From Cercis canadensis (Eukaryota; Streptophyta; Magnoliopsida; Fabales; Fabaceae), in NCBI GenBank assembly GCA_003255065.1, contig QAOA01000967.1, positions 574,052-638,051 of the forward strand: 64,000 nucleotides of DNA. The letters are read 5' to 3'. Below the pieces are notes generated by a model. That model saw only the letters and a program-made list of their open reading frames with translations, had not been told where the DNA came from and made no database searches. Shown one piece after another: positions 12,918-24,387 of this stretch. A program made the translations under genes and the position numbers. How positions within the stretch are numbered: the stretch's first letter is position 1; the number at the start of each line of letters is the position of its first letter.

Positions 12918-13285
12918 GAGTAAAACCCATTTTTAATCCTTGAAAAATGCAGTTACTGACAAATTCGTCCTCCAAAAATTTTCAGTGGCAAATTGGTCCT
13001 TAAATTATTATTTTGTCTGACAAATTAGTCCTTTAGTACTTTAATGAGAAAAGTTCTAGACCCCTGCAGACTCCTTTACTAAAATTCTTTCACTGATCTT
13101 GACTAGCTATGTTTAAGCCTTCATTTTCTCATTCAAGTCCTCATTTTCTTTTCACTGATTTTGCCTATCGGAGGACTAATTTGTCAACGAAATAATAATT
13201 CAAGGACCAATTTGTCACCAAAAATTTTTGGAGGACGAATTTGTCAGTGGCTGTATTTTTCAAGGACTAAAAAAGGATTTTACTC
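12918..13285. mobile_element. Non-autonomous Mutator-like element with perfect 9-bp target duplication
   Basis: Inverted terminal repeats begin GAGTAAAACCC at 12918 and, read from the other end, GAGTAAAATCC at 13285, and pair for about 130 bp with mismatches. Both arms carry repeated GACAAATT(C/G/A)GTCCT blocks. The element is flanked by identical ATTTAAGAA at 12909-12917 and 13286-13294. The 9-bp duplication and long TIRs identify a Mutator-superfamily element; at 368 bp it is a foldback MITE with almost no internal sequence and no reading frame. It lies upstream of KTN80. Confidence 0.9.
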
Positions 13286-13294
13286 ATTTAAGAA

Positions 13295-13780
13295 CATGCC
13301 TGCACGTATTTTTGTTTATTTGGATTGATTTGGAAAAGAGTTTTATGTTTGATTTAATGCATTAAAGATGTTTGTTGAGATTCTTGTGTAATACTGTGTT
13401 TGAAATTTACTTCAATTTTAGAGTTATAATGTTTCCTATATGTTTCTTGAAATTATAAAATGAATTGGGTGCCTTGGATTTGTAATTTAAACATGTATTG
13501 CATTGAAATTCAATCACAAATTGTATTATAACACACTTTTAATAAATTCTTCCCAACTTTGACTTTGGCATGGTGTTTCATGCACAAATTGAGCTACGCA
13601 AATCCTTTTCATGAAATTTAACTTTTGTTAGAAGCCTAAGAGATGTGTCTTTCGGTGCATAATTTGTTTTAAGAAGTTTTTCGCCAATTGGGCCTAGAAT
13701 TTTCGTGAAGATGATTGTTGCAACTTGCATAATCTACATTTTCAGTTTCTTACCTTTGTGTGTTCTTCGTATCATATANG
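13295..13780. other. No gene recognised; ends at a single N
   Basis: AT-rich sequence between the Mutator-like element and the telomere-like array. A single N at 13779 marks a likely contig join exactly where the array begins. Confidence 0.6.
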
Positions 13781-14413
13781 TCTAGAGTTTAAGGTTTAGA
13801 TTTTAGGGCCTAGGTTTTAGGGATTAAGGTTTTGGGTTGAGACTTTTGGATTTAAGGTTTACCGTTTATGATTTAGGGTTTAGGTTTTAGAGTTATGACT
13901 CTTAGGTTTAAGGTTTAGGCTTTTGGGATTAAGGTTAAGTACCTACGGTTTAGGTTAAGGTTTAGCGTTTTAGGTTTAGATTGAGGGTTAAACATCAAGA
14001 GTTTAAGGTTTACGATCTAGATTAAGGGCCTAGGATTTAAGGTTTAGTATCGAGGTTTAGGAATTAAGGTCTAGGTTTTAGGGTTTAGAGATTATGATTT
14101 AGGGTCTAGGGGTTAGGGTTTAAGTTCTATGGTTTACAATTTACATTTTAGTACTTAATGTTTAAGGTTATGGCTCTAGCGTTTAGGTATTAGAGTTTTA
14201 GGATTACGGTTAAGCATCTAGGGTTTTGGTTAGGGGTTTAAAGTTTATGGTTTAGGGATTAGTGCTAACCATCTTAGGTTTGAGGTTAAGGATCAAGGGT
14301 ATAGGGCTTATGGTTAAGGGTCTAGGGTTAACCTTTTAAGGTTTAGGGTCTATGGTCTAGGTTTATAGTCTAAGGTTAGGGATTTAACATTTCAGGTTAT
14401 GATTTTAGGTTGT

Positions 14414-15832
14414 TGATGAACACACTTTTTATACAATAGTTATCCCTCATACTTAGTCTTTTAAACCTCTTTTGGGCTGAATTGCATAGACTTAGACCTC
14501 ATTTCATGACTTTGGATCCATTTGTGCCTAATTGCAATTTCCAGCAATACTGAGCATTTTATGCTGTCTCTGTGTTTCGTGCATATCTTGAGTTCTGGAT
14601 GTCTAAAAATTCCGAGTCATACCTTGTAGGAAAGCTGAGAGAATTGTCTACAACTTTCTTTCAGGGCTCCAAAGCCAATTCGGAAGTTCAAAAGGTCATA
14701 TGCAGCCTGGAACCCAGAGAAGACATGCTGTCGCAGGATCCTGACCTACATGAAGTGTTTGGGCCATAACTTGAGTTTTGAATGTCATATGGACCTGAAA
14801 CTGGTACCATTGGAAAGCTGACAGAAAGAGCTTCAATTGATATGAAGACCAGTTCACCATATTTTGTATTGAAGATGGTCTTATTTGCAGTGGAAGTTGG
14901 CTGATGGTTCCAGACACCTATTGGCACTTAAATGGGCCTAACTTCCTCATGACAAGTCCAAATGGGCCCAAACCAAAGCCCAATTAAAGCTAAGGCCCAT
15001 GGGAACAAGTGTGCCCTAAGGGCAATTTGGGTGTGCATGTAATTTTGGAGGTCTATATCAGCACAAAGGGGCAGCCGAAATTCATATCAAGTCATTTAGA
15101 TATTTTAGACAGCTTTTGAACTTTCCTTAGTCTTTAAGTTTTCTCTTTAGATATTTTGTAAGAACTTGGCTTCTCTTGTTCATGGAGGGCTAATTCATCA
15201 AATCAATCCAGGTTTTGGCTGTTCTGATTATTGGTTTTGAGATTATGTGTTGTTGTTATTCATTTAGTTGTTAATCAAGTTCTTCAATCCTCTGAAATAT
15301 TCTGTTTGAATTGCTTAATTCGAATTTGGATTTTCATATTCTGTTTGCATGTGATACAAGAGGATTGTATGGTTAATTAATGTTTCTGAGCTTTTGGATG
15401 GATTAATTACCTTGGCTGGATCATGGACTTAGGTAAAACTAGACTTGAATGTTTGCTTAATTCATTTAGTCTTAGTTAATTCCGAATTCTGGTTGCTTAA
15501 CCAGTGGACATCCATAGAGGACTGAGAGGCTTCTTGATGTTTTCTAAGGCCAAGAACATGGTTAATAATTGAATGGATCATTGGAAATCAAGGATGGATT
15601 AAAATCAGAATCAGTTAAGACTTGGATTGGTTGTTTTCCCTAAAACTTTACCACTTACCATTAATTTCTGATAATCACATGAACAAACAAAACCCCATGT
15701 TGATATGCTTCTTAATATGATTCACTACTCAGAATAATCCTTAGGTTCGACTTAGGGTTGCCTTATGCTACAAGTAGCTTAGGTAATTGACCTTAAACTT
15801 TAATTAATTTGAGGAGCCACGGCAGCTCATCA
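14414..15832 (+). mobile_element. Solo LTR with perfect 5-bp target duplication
   Basis: The 1419-bp segment starts TGATGAACAC and ends AGCTCATCA (TG...CA, with 6-bp inverted ends TGATGA/TCATCA). It is flanked by identical GTTGT at 14409-14413 and 15833-15837, with telomere-like repeat on both sides. There are no gag-pol genes and no second LTR in direct orientation nearby, so this is a solo LTR left by recombination between the LTRs of a retrotransposon. The short frames inside are LTR sequence, not genes. A shortened inverted copy lies at 21860-22430. Confidence 0.9.
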
Positions 15833-16599
15833 GTTGTAAGTTTTAAGGTTGGGGGTCAAGAGTTTAGCAATTAGGATTTTGTGTATAACATTAAGGGTCT
15901 AGGGTTTAAGGTTTAGAGTCTATGGTTAAGGGCTTATAGTTTTAGGTTTAATGTTTGGGGTTTTGGTTTTAGGGCCTAAATTTTTTAGTATAGGGATTAA
16001 GGTCTAGGGTTTAAGGTTTTTGATCCTGGGGTTAGGGCTTACAGTCTAATGTTTATAGTTTACAATTTAGGTTCTAGCACTACAACTTTAAGGTTCAAGG
16101 TTTAGAGTTTTAGGACTAAGGTTAAGCATCTAGAGTTAAGGTTAAGGGTCTAGAGTTTAGGGTTTAGGGTTAAGGCTATGATTTACAATTTTCCGCTAAG
16201 CATATAGGTTTAAGGATAAGGGTTAAGGCTTAAGGGTCTAGGGTTTAGGGATTAGGTACTATGATTTATGATTTAGGGTTCATGTTGATTTTAGAATTTA
16301 TGATTAAGGGTCCTAAGCTTAGGGTGTAGGGTCTAGGGTTTAGAGTTAAGCATCTAAAATTTAGGTGAAGGTTATAGGGCTTTGGGTTTAGGATGTAGTG
16401 TTTAGAATTAAGGGTCAAGGGTTTAAGGATTTAGGCTATAAGATCTAGGATTTATGATTTAGGGCTTATGTCTAGAAATTAAGGTTTAAGGTTAAGGCTC
16501 TATACGGTTAAGGTTAAGGTTTAGTTTAAGGTTTAGTTTAAGGTTAAGGTTATAATTTTAGGGTTTAAAAATGAAGGTTAAGCATATAGGGTTAAGGTT

Positions 16600-16978
16600 A
16601 AGGTGGTAGCTACAATCACATCATGGAGTTGAAATTGGAAGCACGTGTTTTGAAATACAACTAGAAAATGCTATTTTTGAAAATTAACTTTGATGTTTGT
16701 ACAAGAAAATTAGAATCCACAAAAGTTTATTCCATTTTTTGGTGTAGAAAAATACCTTATGCTTGTTTGGCTGAAAGCCCAAACAACATTAGTAATTTGT
16801 GTAAGAAGATCATATCCATTCAAGGCTTCTATTGCACTTCGAGAATCATTGAAATTCTTATATTCAACCAATGCATAACCTTAAAATCAATTATTTATAA
16901 TAATTACTTGAACAACAGTCAAAATAGTTATATTATCACGTTACCAATCAAGATTGCACTATGTAAAATTATGATTTA
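16600..16978 (-). pseudogene. Y14/RBM8A-like RRM exon fragment, acceptor lost (copy 1)
   Basis: Y14 is the RNA-binding half of the MAGO-Y14 core of the exon junction complex. Read on the minus strand, 16880-16756 encodes the second half of its RRM (RNP1-like start GYALVEYKNF, then AIEALNG and LLTQ, then VVWAF), open throughout and ending at a donor (AAG then GTATTT). The base before the exon is AA where the second copy has AG, so the acceptor is lost. VVWAF replaces the family's VDWAF. Flanking intron-like sequence is also shared with copy 2, and both edges run into telomere-like repeat. It is a fragment, not a gene: no other Y14 exon is near in order. Confidence 0.75.
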
Positions 16979-17331
16979 AGGATTACTGCTAAGGTTTATA
17001 GGTCAAAGGTCTAGGATTTAAGATTAAGGATCTACAATTTAGAGTATATTGTCAATGGTTTATTGTTTACGGTTGACATTTTATAATTTAGAGTTAAGGA
17101 TTATAGCTCTAGGGTTTTGTTTAAGAGTCTAGGGTTTAGGGTTAAGGCTCTAAGGTTTTGAGTTTAATGATTAGGGTAAAGCATCTAGAATTTAGGTTCA
17201 GGTTTTAGGTTTTTGGGTTAAGGCTCTAGGATTTAAGGTTTAGAGTTTAAAGTTTAGGATTTAGAATTTAGAGTTTAGCAATTAAGGTTAAGCATCTATA
17301 GTTGAGGTTAGTGTTTAATCTTTAGGGTTTA

Positions 17332-17804
17332 GGTTAAGTATCTAAGGTTTAGGTTAAGGGTGTAAGGCCTAAAGTTTAGGGTTTAGGGTTTACGATCCAC
17401 AGTTTAGGGTTAAGCCAATAGGGTTTAGGATTAAGGAATCAAATTTTAGGTTAAATGTCTAAAGTTTAGTATTTAGGGTCTATGGTTATAAGGCTCTAGT
17501 GTTTAAGGTTTAGGGATTAGGGTTAAACAACTAAGGCTTAGGATTAGGCTATGAGTATAAGGTTTAGGGTCCGGGTTAAGGGCGTAGGGCTTAGGTTTAG
17601 GATCTACAATTTAAGGTTTAAGTTTTAGGTTTTGATTTTAAGGTCTTGGTTTTAGAGTTAAGGGTCTATTGTTTGAGGCTTAAGGTTAAGACTTTATGGA
17701 TTAGGCTTTTGTGTTTAGGGTGTAAGATTTAGGGTTTAAGATTTAAGACTTAGATTTTAGAGTTTAGGTTCTAAGATTTAAGGTTTAGTATCTTGAGTTT
17801 TTTT
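17332..17804 (+). repeat. Telomere-like segment duplicated at 19372-19844 (copy A)
   Basis: 473 bp matches 19372-19844 at a constant offset of 2040 with only about four differences, whereas the rest of the array is strongly diverged from itself. Copy B runs directly into the N gap. Confidence 0.9.
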
Positions 17805-19371
17805 TAGGGCATACAATTTAAGGTTTACGGATTATAGTTTAAGGTTGGGTTTACAGTTTAGTTGTTAGGGATAAATGTCTATTGTTGAGCTTAAGGGTCT
17901 AGGGTTTATGATTTATGATTTAGGGATTAGGGTTAGGCATTTAGAGTTATTGTTAAAGGTCTAGTGTTTAGGTTATAAAGTGAAGTCTCTAGATTTAGAG
18001 TTGAGGGTTTAAAATTATAGCTTAAAAGCTTAGGATTTAGGGTTAGATATTAAGGTTAAGTAATTAGGGTAGAGGTTACAAGTCTAAGATTTAGGGTTTA
18101 TGATTTAAGGTTAAAGATCTATGAAGGAGTAGAATTAAGCATCTAGAGTTTAGGTTAAAAGTCTAGGATTTAGGTTTTAGGGTTAAGGCTCTAAATTTAG
18201 GGTTTAAGGTTTAAAAGTTAAGGTTAAACAACTAGGGTTAAGGTTAAGGGTAGGGTTTAGAGATTAGGTTTAAGTAATTATTGCCATAAAATTAGGTTAA
18301 GGGTTTAGGGATTAAGGTCTTGTGTTTAGGATTTAGGACTCCAGGTCTTGAGTTTAAGGAATAAGGTCTAGGGTTAAACATAGAAGGTTTAGGTTAAGGG
18401 GTTTCAAGTTTCAAGTTTCAAGTTTAAGATCTAGGTTTCAAGGTTGAGAGTCAATGGTGTAAGATTTAAGGTTGAAGGTTGTGTCTAAGGACTAAGGTTT
18501 AAGGTCTAAGTTCTAGAATTTAAGATTTAAGGTCTAGAGTTTAGTATTTAGGGTCTAGAATTAAGGGTATAATATTAAGAGTTTAAGGTGTAAATTTTAA
18601 GGTCTAGGATTCAGGATTTAAATTTAAAATTTAAGGTTACGACTCTAGAGTTTAGGATTTAATTATTAGGGTTCAGTATATATGATTGAACTTAAGGGTC
18701 TAGGGTTTATAATTTAAGGTCTAAGGTTTAGTGTTAAGACTCTAAAGTTTAGGATTTAAGAATTAGGGTTAAGCATTTATAGTTTATGTCTCAAGGGTTT
18801 AGGTCTTTAAATTAGGGTTAAGGGTTTAAGGTTTAGGGTTAAGTATGTAGGGTATAGGTTAAGGATCTAATGTTTAAGATTTAAGGCCTTCAGTTTAAGG
18901 TTTAAGGTTAAGGGTTTAGGGCCTAAGACTTAATGTTAAGGGTCAAGGGTGTAGGATTTAGAGATTAAGGTTAAAAGTTTAGGTTTAGCATTAAGGTTGA
19001 GAGTCAAGGGATTATGGCTTCTTGTTTGAGGTTAAGTGTCGAGGGTTTAGGGTTTCATTTTTAGTGTTAAACATCAAGAGTTTAGGGTTTAGTGTCTAGG
19101 TTTAAGGGCTTAAAGCTTTAGGGTTTAACATATAAGGTGTATAGTTTAGGGCCTAGGGTGAATGGTCATGGGTTTAGGGTTTATGGTTAAGAGTCTCTAA
19201 TTTAAGGTTTAATGTCTAAGGTTTAGTTATGGAGGTTAAGGGTTAAGAGTTTAAGTTGGGTTTAAGTGTTAGGGCTTATGATCTATAGTTTTGGGTTTTG
19301 GGTTTATTATCTATGGTTTAGAGTCAAGAAGTTAAGTCATTAAGGTTTAGGGTTTAGGATTTAGACAATAT

Positions 19372-19844
19372 GGTTAAGTATCTAAGGTTTAGGTTAAGGG
19401 TGTAAGGCCTAAAGTTTAGGGTTTAGGGTTTAGGATCCACGGTTTAGGGTTAAGCCAATAGGGTTTAGGATTAAGGAATCAAATTTTAGGTTAAATGTCT
19501 AAAGTTTAGTATTTAGGGTCTATGGTTATAAGGCTCTAGTGTTTAAGGTTTAGGGATTAGGGTTAAACAACTAAGGCTTAGGATTAGGCTATGAGTATAA
19601 GGTTTAGGGTCCGGGTTAAGGGCGTAGGGCTTAGGTTTAGGATCTACAATTTAAGGTTTAAGTTTTAGGTTTTGATTTTAAGGTCTTGGTTTTAGAGTTA
19701 AGGGTCTATTGTTTGAGGCTTAAGGTTAAGACTTTATGGATTAGGCTTTTGTGTTTAGGGTGTAAGATTTAGGGTTTAAGATTTAAGATTTAGATTTTAG
19801 AGTTTAGGGTCTAAGATTTAAGGTTTAGTATCTTGAGTTTTTTT
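19372..19844 (+). repeat. Telomere-like segment duplicated at 17332-17804 (copy B)
   Basis: See copy A. The match ends exactly where the Ns start, so the gap may hide a continuation of the duplication or mark a wrongly resolved repeat. Confidence 0.9.
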
Positions 19845-20052
19845 NNNNNNNNNNNNNNNNNNNNNNNNNNNNNNNNNNNNNNNNNNNNNNNNNNNNNNNN
19901 NNNNNNNNNNNNNNNNNNNNNNNNNNNNNNNNNNNNNNNNNNNNNNNNNNNNNNNNNNNNNNNNNNNNNNNNNNNNNNNNNNNNNNNNNNNNNNNNNNNN
20001 NNNNNNNNNNNNNNNNNNNNNNNNNNNNNNNNNNNNNNNNNNNNNNNNNNNN
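19845..20052. other. Assembly gap, 208 N
   Basis: Run of Ns inside the telomere-like array; telomere-like sequence resumes immediately after it. Confidence 1.
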
Positions 20053-21859
20053 TAGGGTCTAAGGTTAAGCATCTAGGATTTAGGTTTAGGGTCTAAGTTT
20101 TTGGGTTTAGGATGTTGGTTTTAAGTTTAAAGGTCAAGGGTTTGGAGTTTAAGGATTATTATTTAAGGTCTAGTATCTAAGGTTTAAGGCATAAGATTTT
20201 GGGTTAAGGTTCTAGAGTTTAGGGTTTATAGTCTAAATTTTAAGATATAGTATTTAGGGTTTAAGATTTAGTGTTTATAATTTAATGTTTAGGATTACCT
20301 ATAGGGTTTATGGTTAAGTGTTTAAGGTTAAGCATCTAGGGTTGCGGTTGAGGTTGAGGTTAAGGTTCTAGGTGGCTTAGGGTTAAGGTCTAAGGTTTTG
20401 GGATTAAAGTTAAGCATCTACAGTTTAGGTTAAGGGTCATAGGTGTAAGATTAAAGGTTAAGGATATAAGGCTTAGGGTTTAGGGTCTAGGGTTAAAGGC
20501 TATGGTACATGTTAAGAGTTTAGGATTTAGAGTATAGAGACTATGCTTTAGGGTTTAGGATTTATGATTAAGGAACATGAGTTTAGGGTATATGGTCAAG
20601 GGGTTAAGGTTAAGCATCTAGTGTCTAGGTTAAGGCTAAATGGTTTCTTAGGGTCTAGGGATTAAGGTTAAGTGTTTAGAGTTTAGGATCTAAGGTTTAT
20701 GATTTAGGGTTTAATTTTTAGGGTAATGGTATAGAGTTTACGATGTAGGGTCTATGGTTTATGGTTTTGTATTTCGGGTTAGGTGGTTTAAGGTCTACAA
20801 TTTAGGTTTTAGTATCTATGGTTAAAGGCTTGGGTTTTATGTTAATGGTTTAAGGTTTAAGGCTTAGGATCTAGCATTTAGTGTGAAGGATGAAGGGTCT
20901 AGGAATTAGGGTTAAGAGCCTAGAGTTTAGGTTAAAGGTGTAAGGTTCATGGTTTAGGGTATATGATTTAAGATTTAGAGTTCAAGTTTTAAGGCATAGG
21001 GTTTACAGCATGAAGGTTTAGTGACTATAGTTTATAATTTAGAGTTTAGGATTTAGGATTTAATTTCTAAGGTTAAGGGTCAAAGATTTAAGGTTAAAAG
21101 TCTAAAGTTTAGTGTCTAAGATTTAGGATTTAGAGTTTAAAGGTTAGGATCTAGGGTTTAGGGTATTTTGTCTAGGGTTTAAAGGCTTGGGGTTTAATTA
21201 ACAATCTAAGGTTTAAGGTTTAGTGTCTAAGTCCTAGGATTTAAGGTTTAGTGTTTAGAGTTTAAGATTTAAGGTCTTGGTTTTAGAGTATAGGGTGTAG
21301 GATTTAGAGTTTAGAATTTAGTGTCTATGGCTTAGGATTTAGGGTTTCATATTTAGTGCTAAACATCAAGAGTTTAGGGTTTAAAGTCTACGATTTGGGA
21401 TTTCATTTTTGGTGTTCAACATTGAGTTAAGGGTTTAGGGTATAGGTTTAAGGGCTAAGGGGTTTAGGGTTTAGCATCTAAGGTGTATAGTTTAGGGCCT
21501 AAGGTTAGTGGTTATGACTTTAGGGTTTAAGGTCTAGAATTTAAGGTTAATGGTTTACGGTAAGGGTCTAGGCGTTAGGGCTTATGATCAAAGGTTTAGG
21601 GTTAAGGGTCAAGGCTCTGGGTTTAAGATTTAAGATCAATGGTCTTAGGGTTAAGCCACCAAGGTTTAAGGTTTAGGAATTCAGATTAAACATCTAGGGT
21701 TTAGGTTTAGGTTAAAGGGCTAGAGTTTAGGGTCTATGATTTAAGGTTTAAGGTTTATTGGCTAGGGTTTTAGATTTAGGATTTAAGGTTTAGTATAAAG
21801 AATTTATGATTTAAGGTTACGGCTCTTAAGTTTAGGCTATAAGTTTTAGTGTTTAGCTT

Positions 21860-22430
21860 TGATGAGCTGCCGAGGCTCCTCAAATTAGTTAAAGTTTAAG
21901 GTCGAGGCCCATTTAAGTGCCAATAGGTGTCTGGAACTATCAGCCAACTTCGACCGCAAATAAGACCATCTTCAATATAAAATATGGTGAACCGGTCTCC
22001 ATAAAACTTTAAGCTCTGTCTGTTAGCTTTCCAATAGTACCCGTTTCTAGTCCATATGACATTCACAGCTCAAGTTATGGCCCAAACACTGCATGTAGGT
22101 CAGGATCCTACGACAGCATGTCTTCTTTGGCTTCCAGGCTGCATACGACCTTCTGGACTTCCGAATTGGCTTTGGAGCCCTGAAAGAAAGTTGTAGACAA
22201 TTCTCTCAGCTTTCCTACAAGGTATGACTAGGAATTTTTAGACATCTAGAACTCAAGATATACACGAAACACAGAGACAGCATAAAATGCTCAGTATTGC
22301 TGGAAATTGCAATTAGGAACAAATGGATCCAAGGTCATCAAATGAGGTCCAAGTCTACTCAATTTAGCCTAAAAGAGGTTTAAAAGACTTAGTATGAGGG
22401 ATTACTATTGTATAAAAAGTGTGTTCATCA
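21860..22430 (-). mobile_element. Inverted, internally deleted solo LTR of the same family
   Basis: The reverse complement of this 571-bp segment matches both ends of the solo LTR at 14414-15832 (starts TGATGAACAC, ends GGCAGCTCATCA) but lacks about 850 bp corresponding to roughly 14938-15789. Flanks AGCTT (21855-21859) and AGGTT (22431-22435) fit a 5-bp target duplication with one change. Opposite orientation and different target sites show an independent insertion rather than duplication along with the array. Confidence 0.85.
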
Positions 22431-24387
22431 AGGTTAAGACACTATGATTTAGGGTTTGCAGTCTAAAGTTTAGGGTTCATGGTTTTGGTTAAGAACTTAG
22501 GTTCAGGGGTTTGGAATTTAAGGTTTGGATATGATGTCTTAAGGTTTAGGATCTATGTTTGAATTTTGGGCTTAAGGCTAAGCCTCTAAGATTTAAGATC
22601 TATGATCTAAGGTTTAGTGTCTAGGGTTAAGATTTAGGATTATGGGTCGAGAGTTTAAGGTACAGGGTCTAAGGTTAAGCATCTAGGATTTAGGTTTAGG
22701 GTCTAAGATTTTGGGCTTAGGATCTTGGTTTTAGGGGTTAAGTGTTTAGGATTTAGGGTTTTGTGTTTAAGGTTTAGGGTTTCAAGTTAAGATTCTAGGA
22801 TTTAAGAACTAAGTTTTAAGCTATAGTGTCTAGGACTTAGGGTTTACAATTTGTAGTTTAGCATTTAGGATTGAGGTTTTAAGGATTAGGATCTAGGTGG
22901 TTTAAGATTTAGGGTTAAGGCTCTAGAGTCTAGGGTTTTGGGATTAAAGTTAAGCATCTAAAATTTAGGTTAAAGATCTAGGGTGTATGGTTTAGAGTTA
23001 AGGACATGGGGTTTAGAATTTAGGATTAGGAGCCTAGGGTTCATATTAAGAGTCTAGGGTTTAAAGTTTAGAGATTATAATTTAGAGTTTAGTTTCTAGA
23101 GTTTAGGATTTACGATTAAGGGTCATGAGTTTAGAGTATTGGGTCAAGTGTTTTATGTTAAGCATCTTTAGATTAAGGGTATATGGTTTCATAAGGTCTA
23201 GGGTTTAGGATTTAAAATTTAAGATTTAGTTTCTATGGTTGTGTCTAGGGTTTATGATATAGGTTTTATAGTTTTGGGTTTAAAGTTTTAGGTTTGGATT
23301 TAGTGTCTATGATTAAGGGCTTAGAATTTACATTAACAGTCTATGATTTAGGGCTTAGGATCTAGCATTTAGGTTGAAGGATGAAGAGTCTATGGATTAG
23401 ATAAAGGACCTAAGGTCAAGTTTTAAGGTATAGGGTTTAGGAATAAAGGTTTAGTGTCTAGGATTTATGATTTAGAATTTAAGATTTAGGACTTAGTTTT
23501 TAGGGTTAGGGGTCTATGATTTGACATTTAGTTTTTAGGGTTAGGAGTCTAAGGGTTTAGTGTATATGGTTAAGGGTCTATGGTTTAAAGTAAAGGGTTA
23601 AGAATGTAAGATATAGGATTTAGGGTAAAGGGTCTACGTTTTCAATTAAAGGTCTATATTTTAGGGTTTAAGGTTTAAAATTTAAGATTTAGGATCTAGA
23701 GTTTAAAGGTCAAGGTCTAAGGTTTAAGGTTAAAGGCTTCAGGCTTAAGGTTTAATTAATGATCTAAGGTTTAAGGTTTAGTGTCTAAGTTCTAAGATTT
23801 AAGATTTAGAGTTTAAGATTTAGGGCCTTAGTTTTAGAATTTCCAGTTAAGAGTCTATTGTTTCGGTAAAGGGGTCTGGAGTTAGGGTTTAGGATTTAGA
23901 GTTTTGGATTTAAAATTTTAAGGTTTAGGGTTTAGGTTATTATATCTAAAGTTTAGAGTTTAAGATTAAGGGCTTAGAGTTTACATTAATAGTCTAGGAT
24001 TTAGGATATATAGTTAAAGGACATGAGTTTAGAGTATAGGGTCTGAAGTTTAAGGTTAAGCATGTAAGATTTAAGTTAAGGGTATAGGGTTTTGCATTTA
24101 GGATTAAGGGTCAAGGGTTTGAAGTTTTGTTTCTAGAGTTTAAAATTTAGAGTCTAGGGTATAACATATAGAGTTTAGAGTTTAATGTCTAGAAACTATG
24201 GTTCAATGTTTATGCTTTAGAGTTTAAGATTTAAGATTTAGTGTCTAAGGTTTACGATTTTGGGTTTAAAAATTAGAGTTAAGCATCTATGATTGAGGTT
24301 AAAGTGATAGCTACAAGCTCATCATAGAGATGAAATTAAAAGCATGTGTTCTGAAATACAACTATAAAATGCAATGTAGAAACGTAC

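Larger units (their letters stand above)
13781..24300 (+). repeat. Degenerate telomere-like (TTTAGGG-type) interstitial array
   Basis: About 10.5 kb is made almost wholly of variants of the plant telomere heptamer, such as TTTAGGG, TTAAGGT, TCTAGGG, TTAGGGTT and TTAAGCATCTAGGG, nearly all with the G-rich strand on the plus strand. Exact TTTAGGGTTTAGGG pairs occur (for example near 17380 and 19420) but most units have drifted. Higher-order motifs recur, notably GGTTAAGCATCTA(G/A). The array is interrupted by two LTR insertions (14414-15832 and 21860-22430), a Y14-like exon segment (about 16600-16978) and a 208-N gap. This looks like an old interstitial telomeric repeat or a satellite derived from one; the constant strand argues for expansion from one seed. 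Low complexity hides any genes, and I see none in it. Confidence 0.93.

Noticed and set aside
14572-14927. Opposed open frames of 65-79 codons near 14.6-14.9 kb
   Set aside because: They lie within the solo LTR, and the inverted LTR copy at 21.9-22.4 kb does not preserve the frames.
19818-20096. Open frames of 84-87 codons spanning the Ns
   Set aside because: Artefact of translating unknown bases.
13781-24300. A true chromosome end
   Set aside because: The repeat is degenerate, and unique genes, LTRs and gene fragments lie on both sides, so it is interstitial in this assembly.
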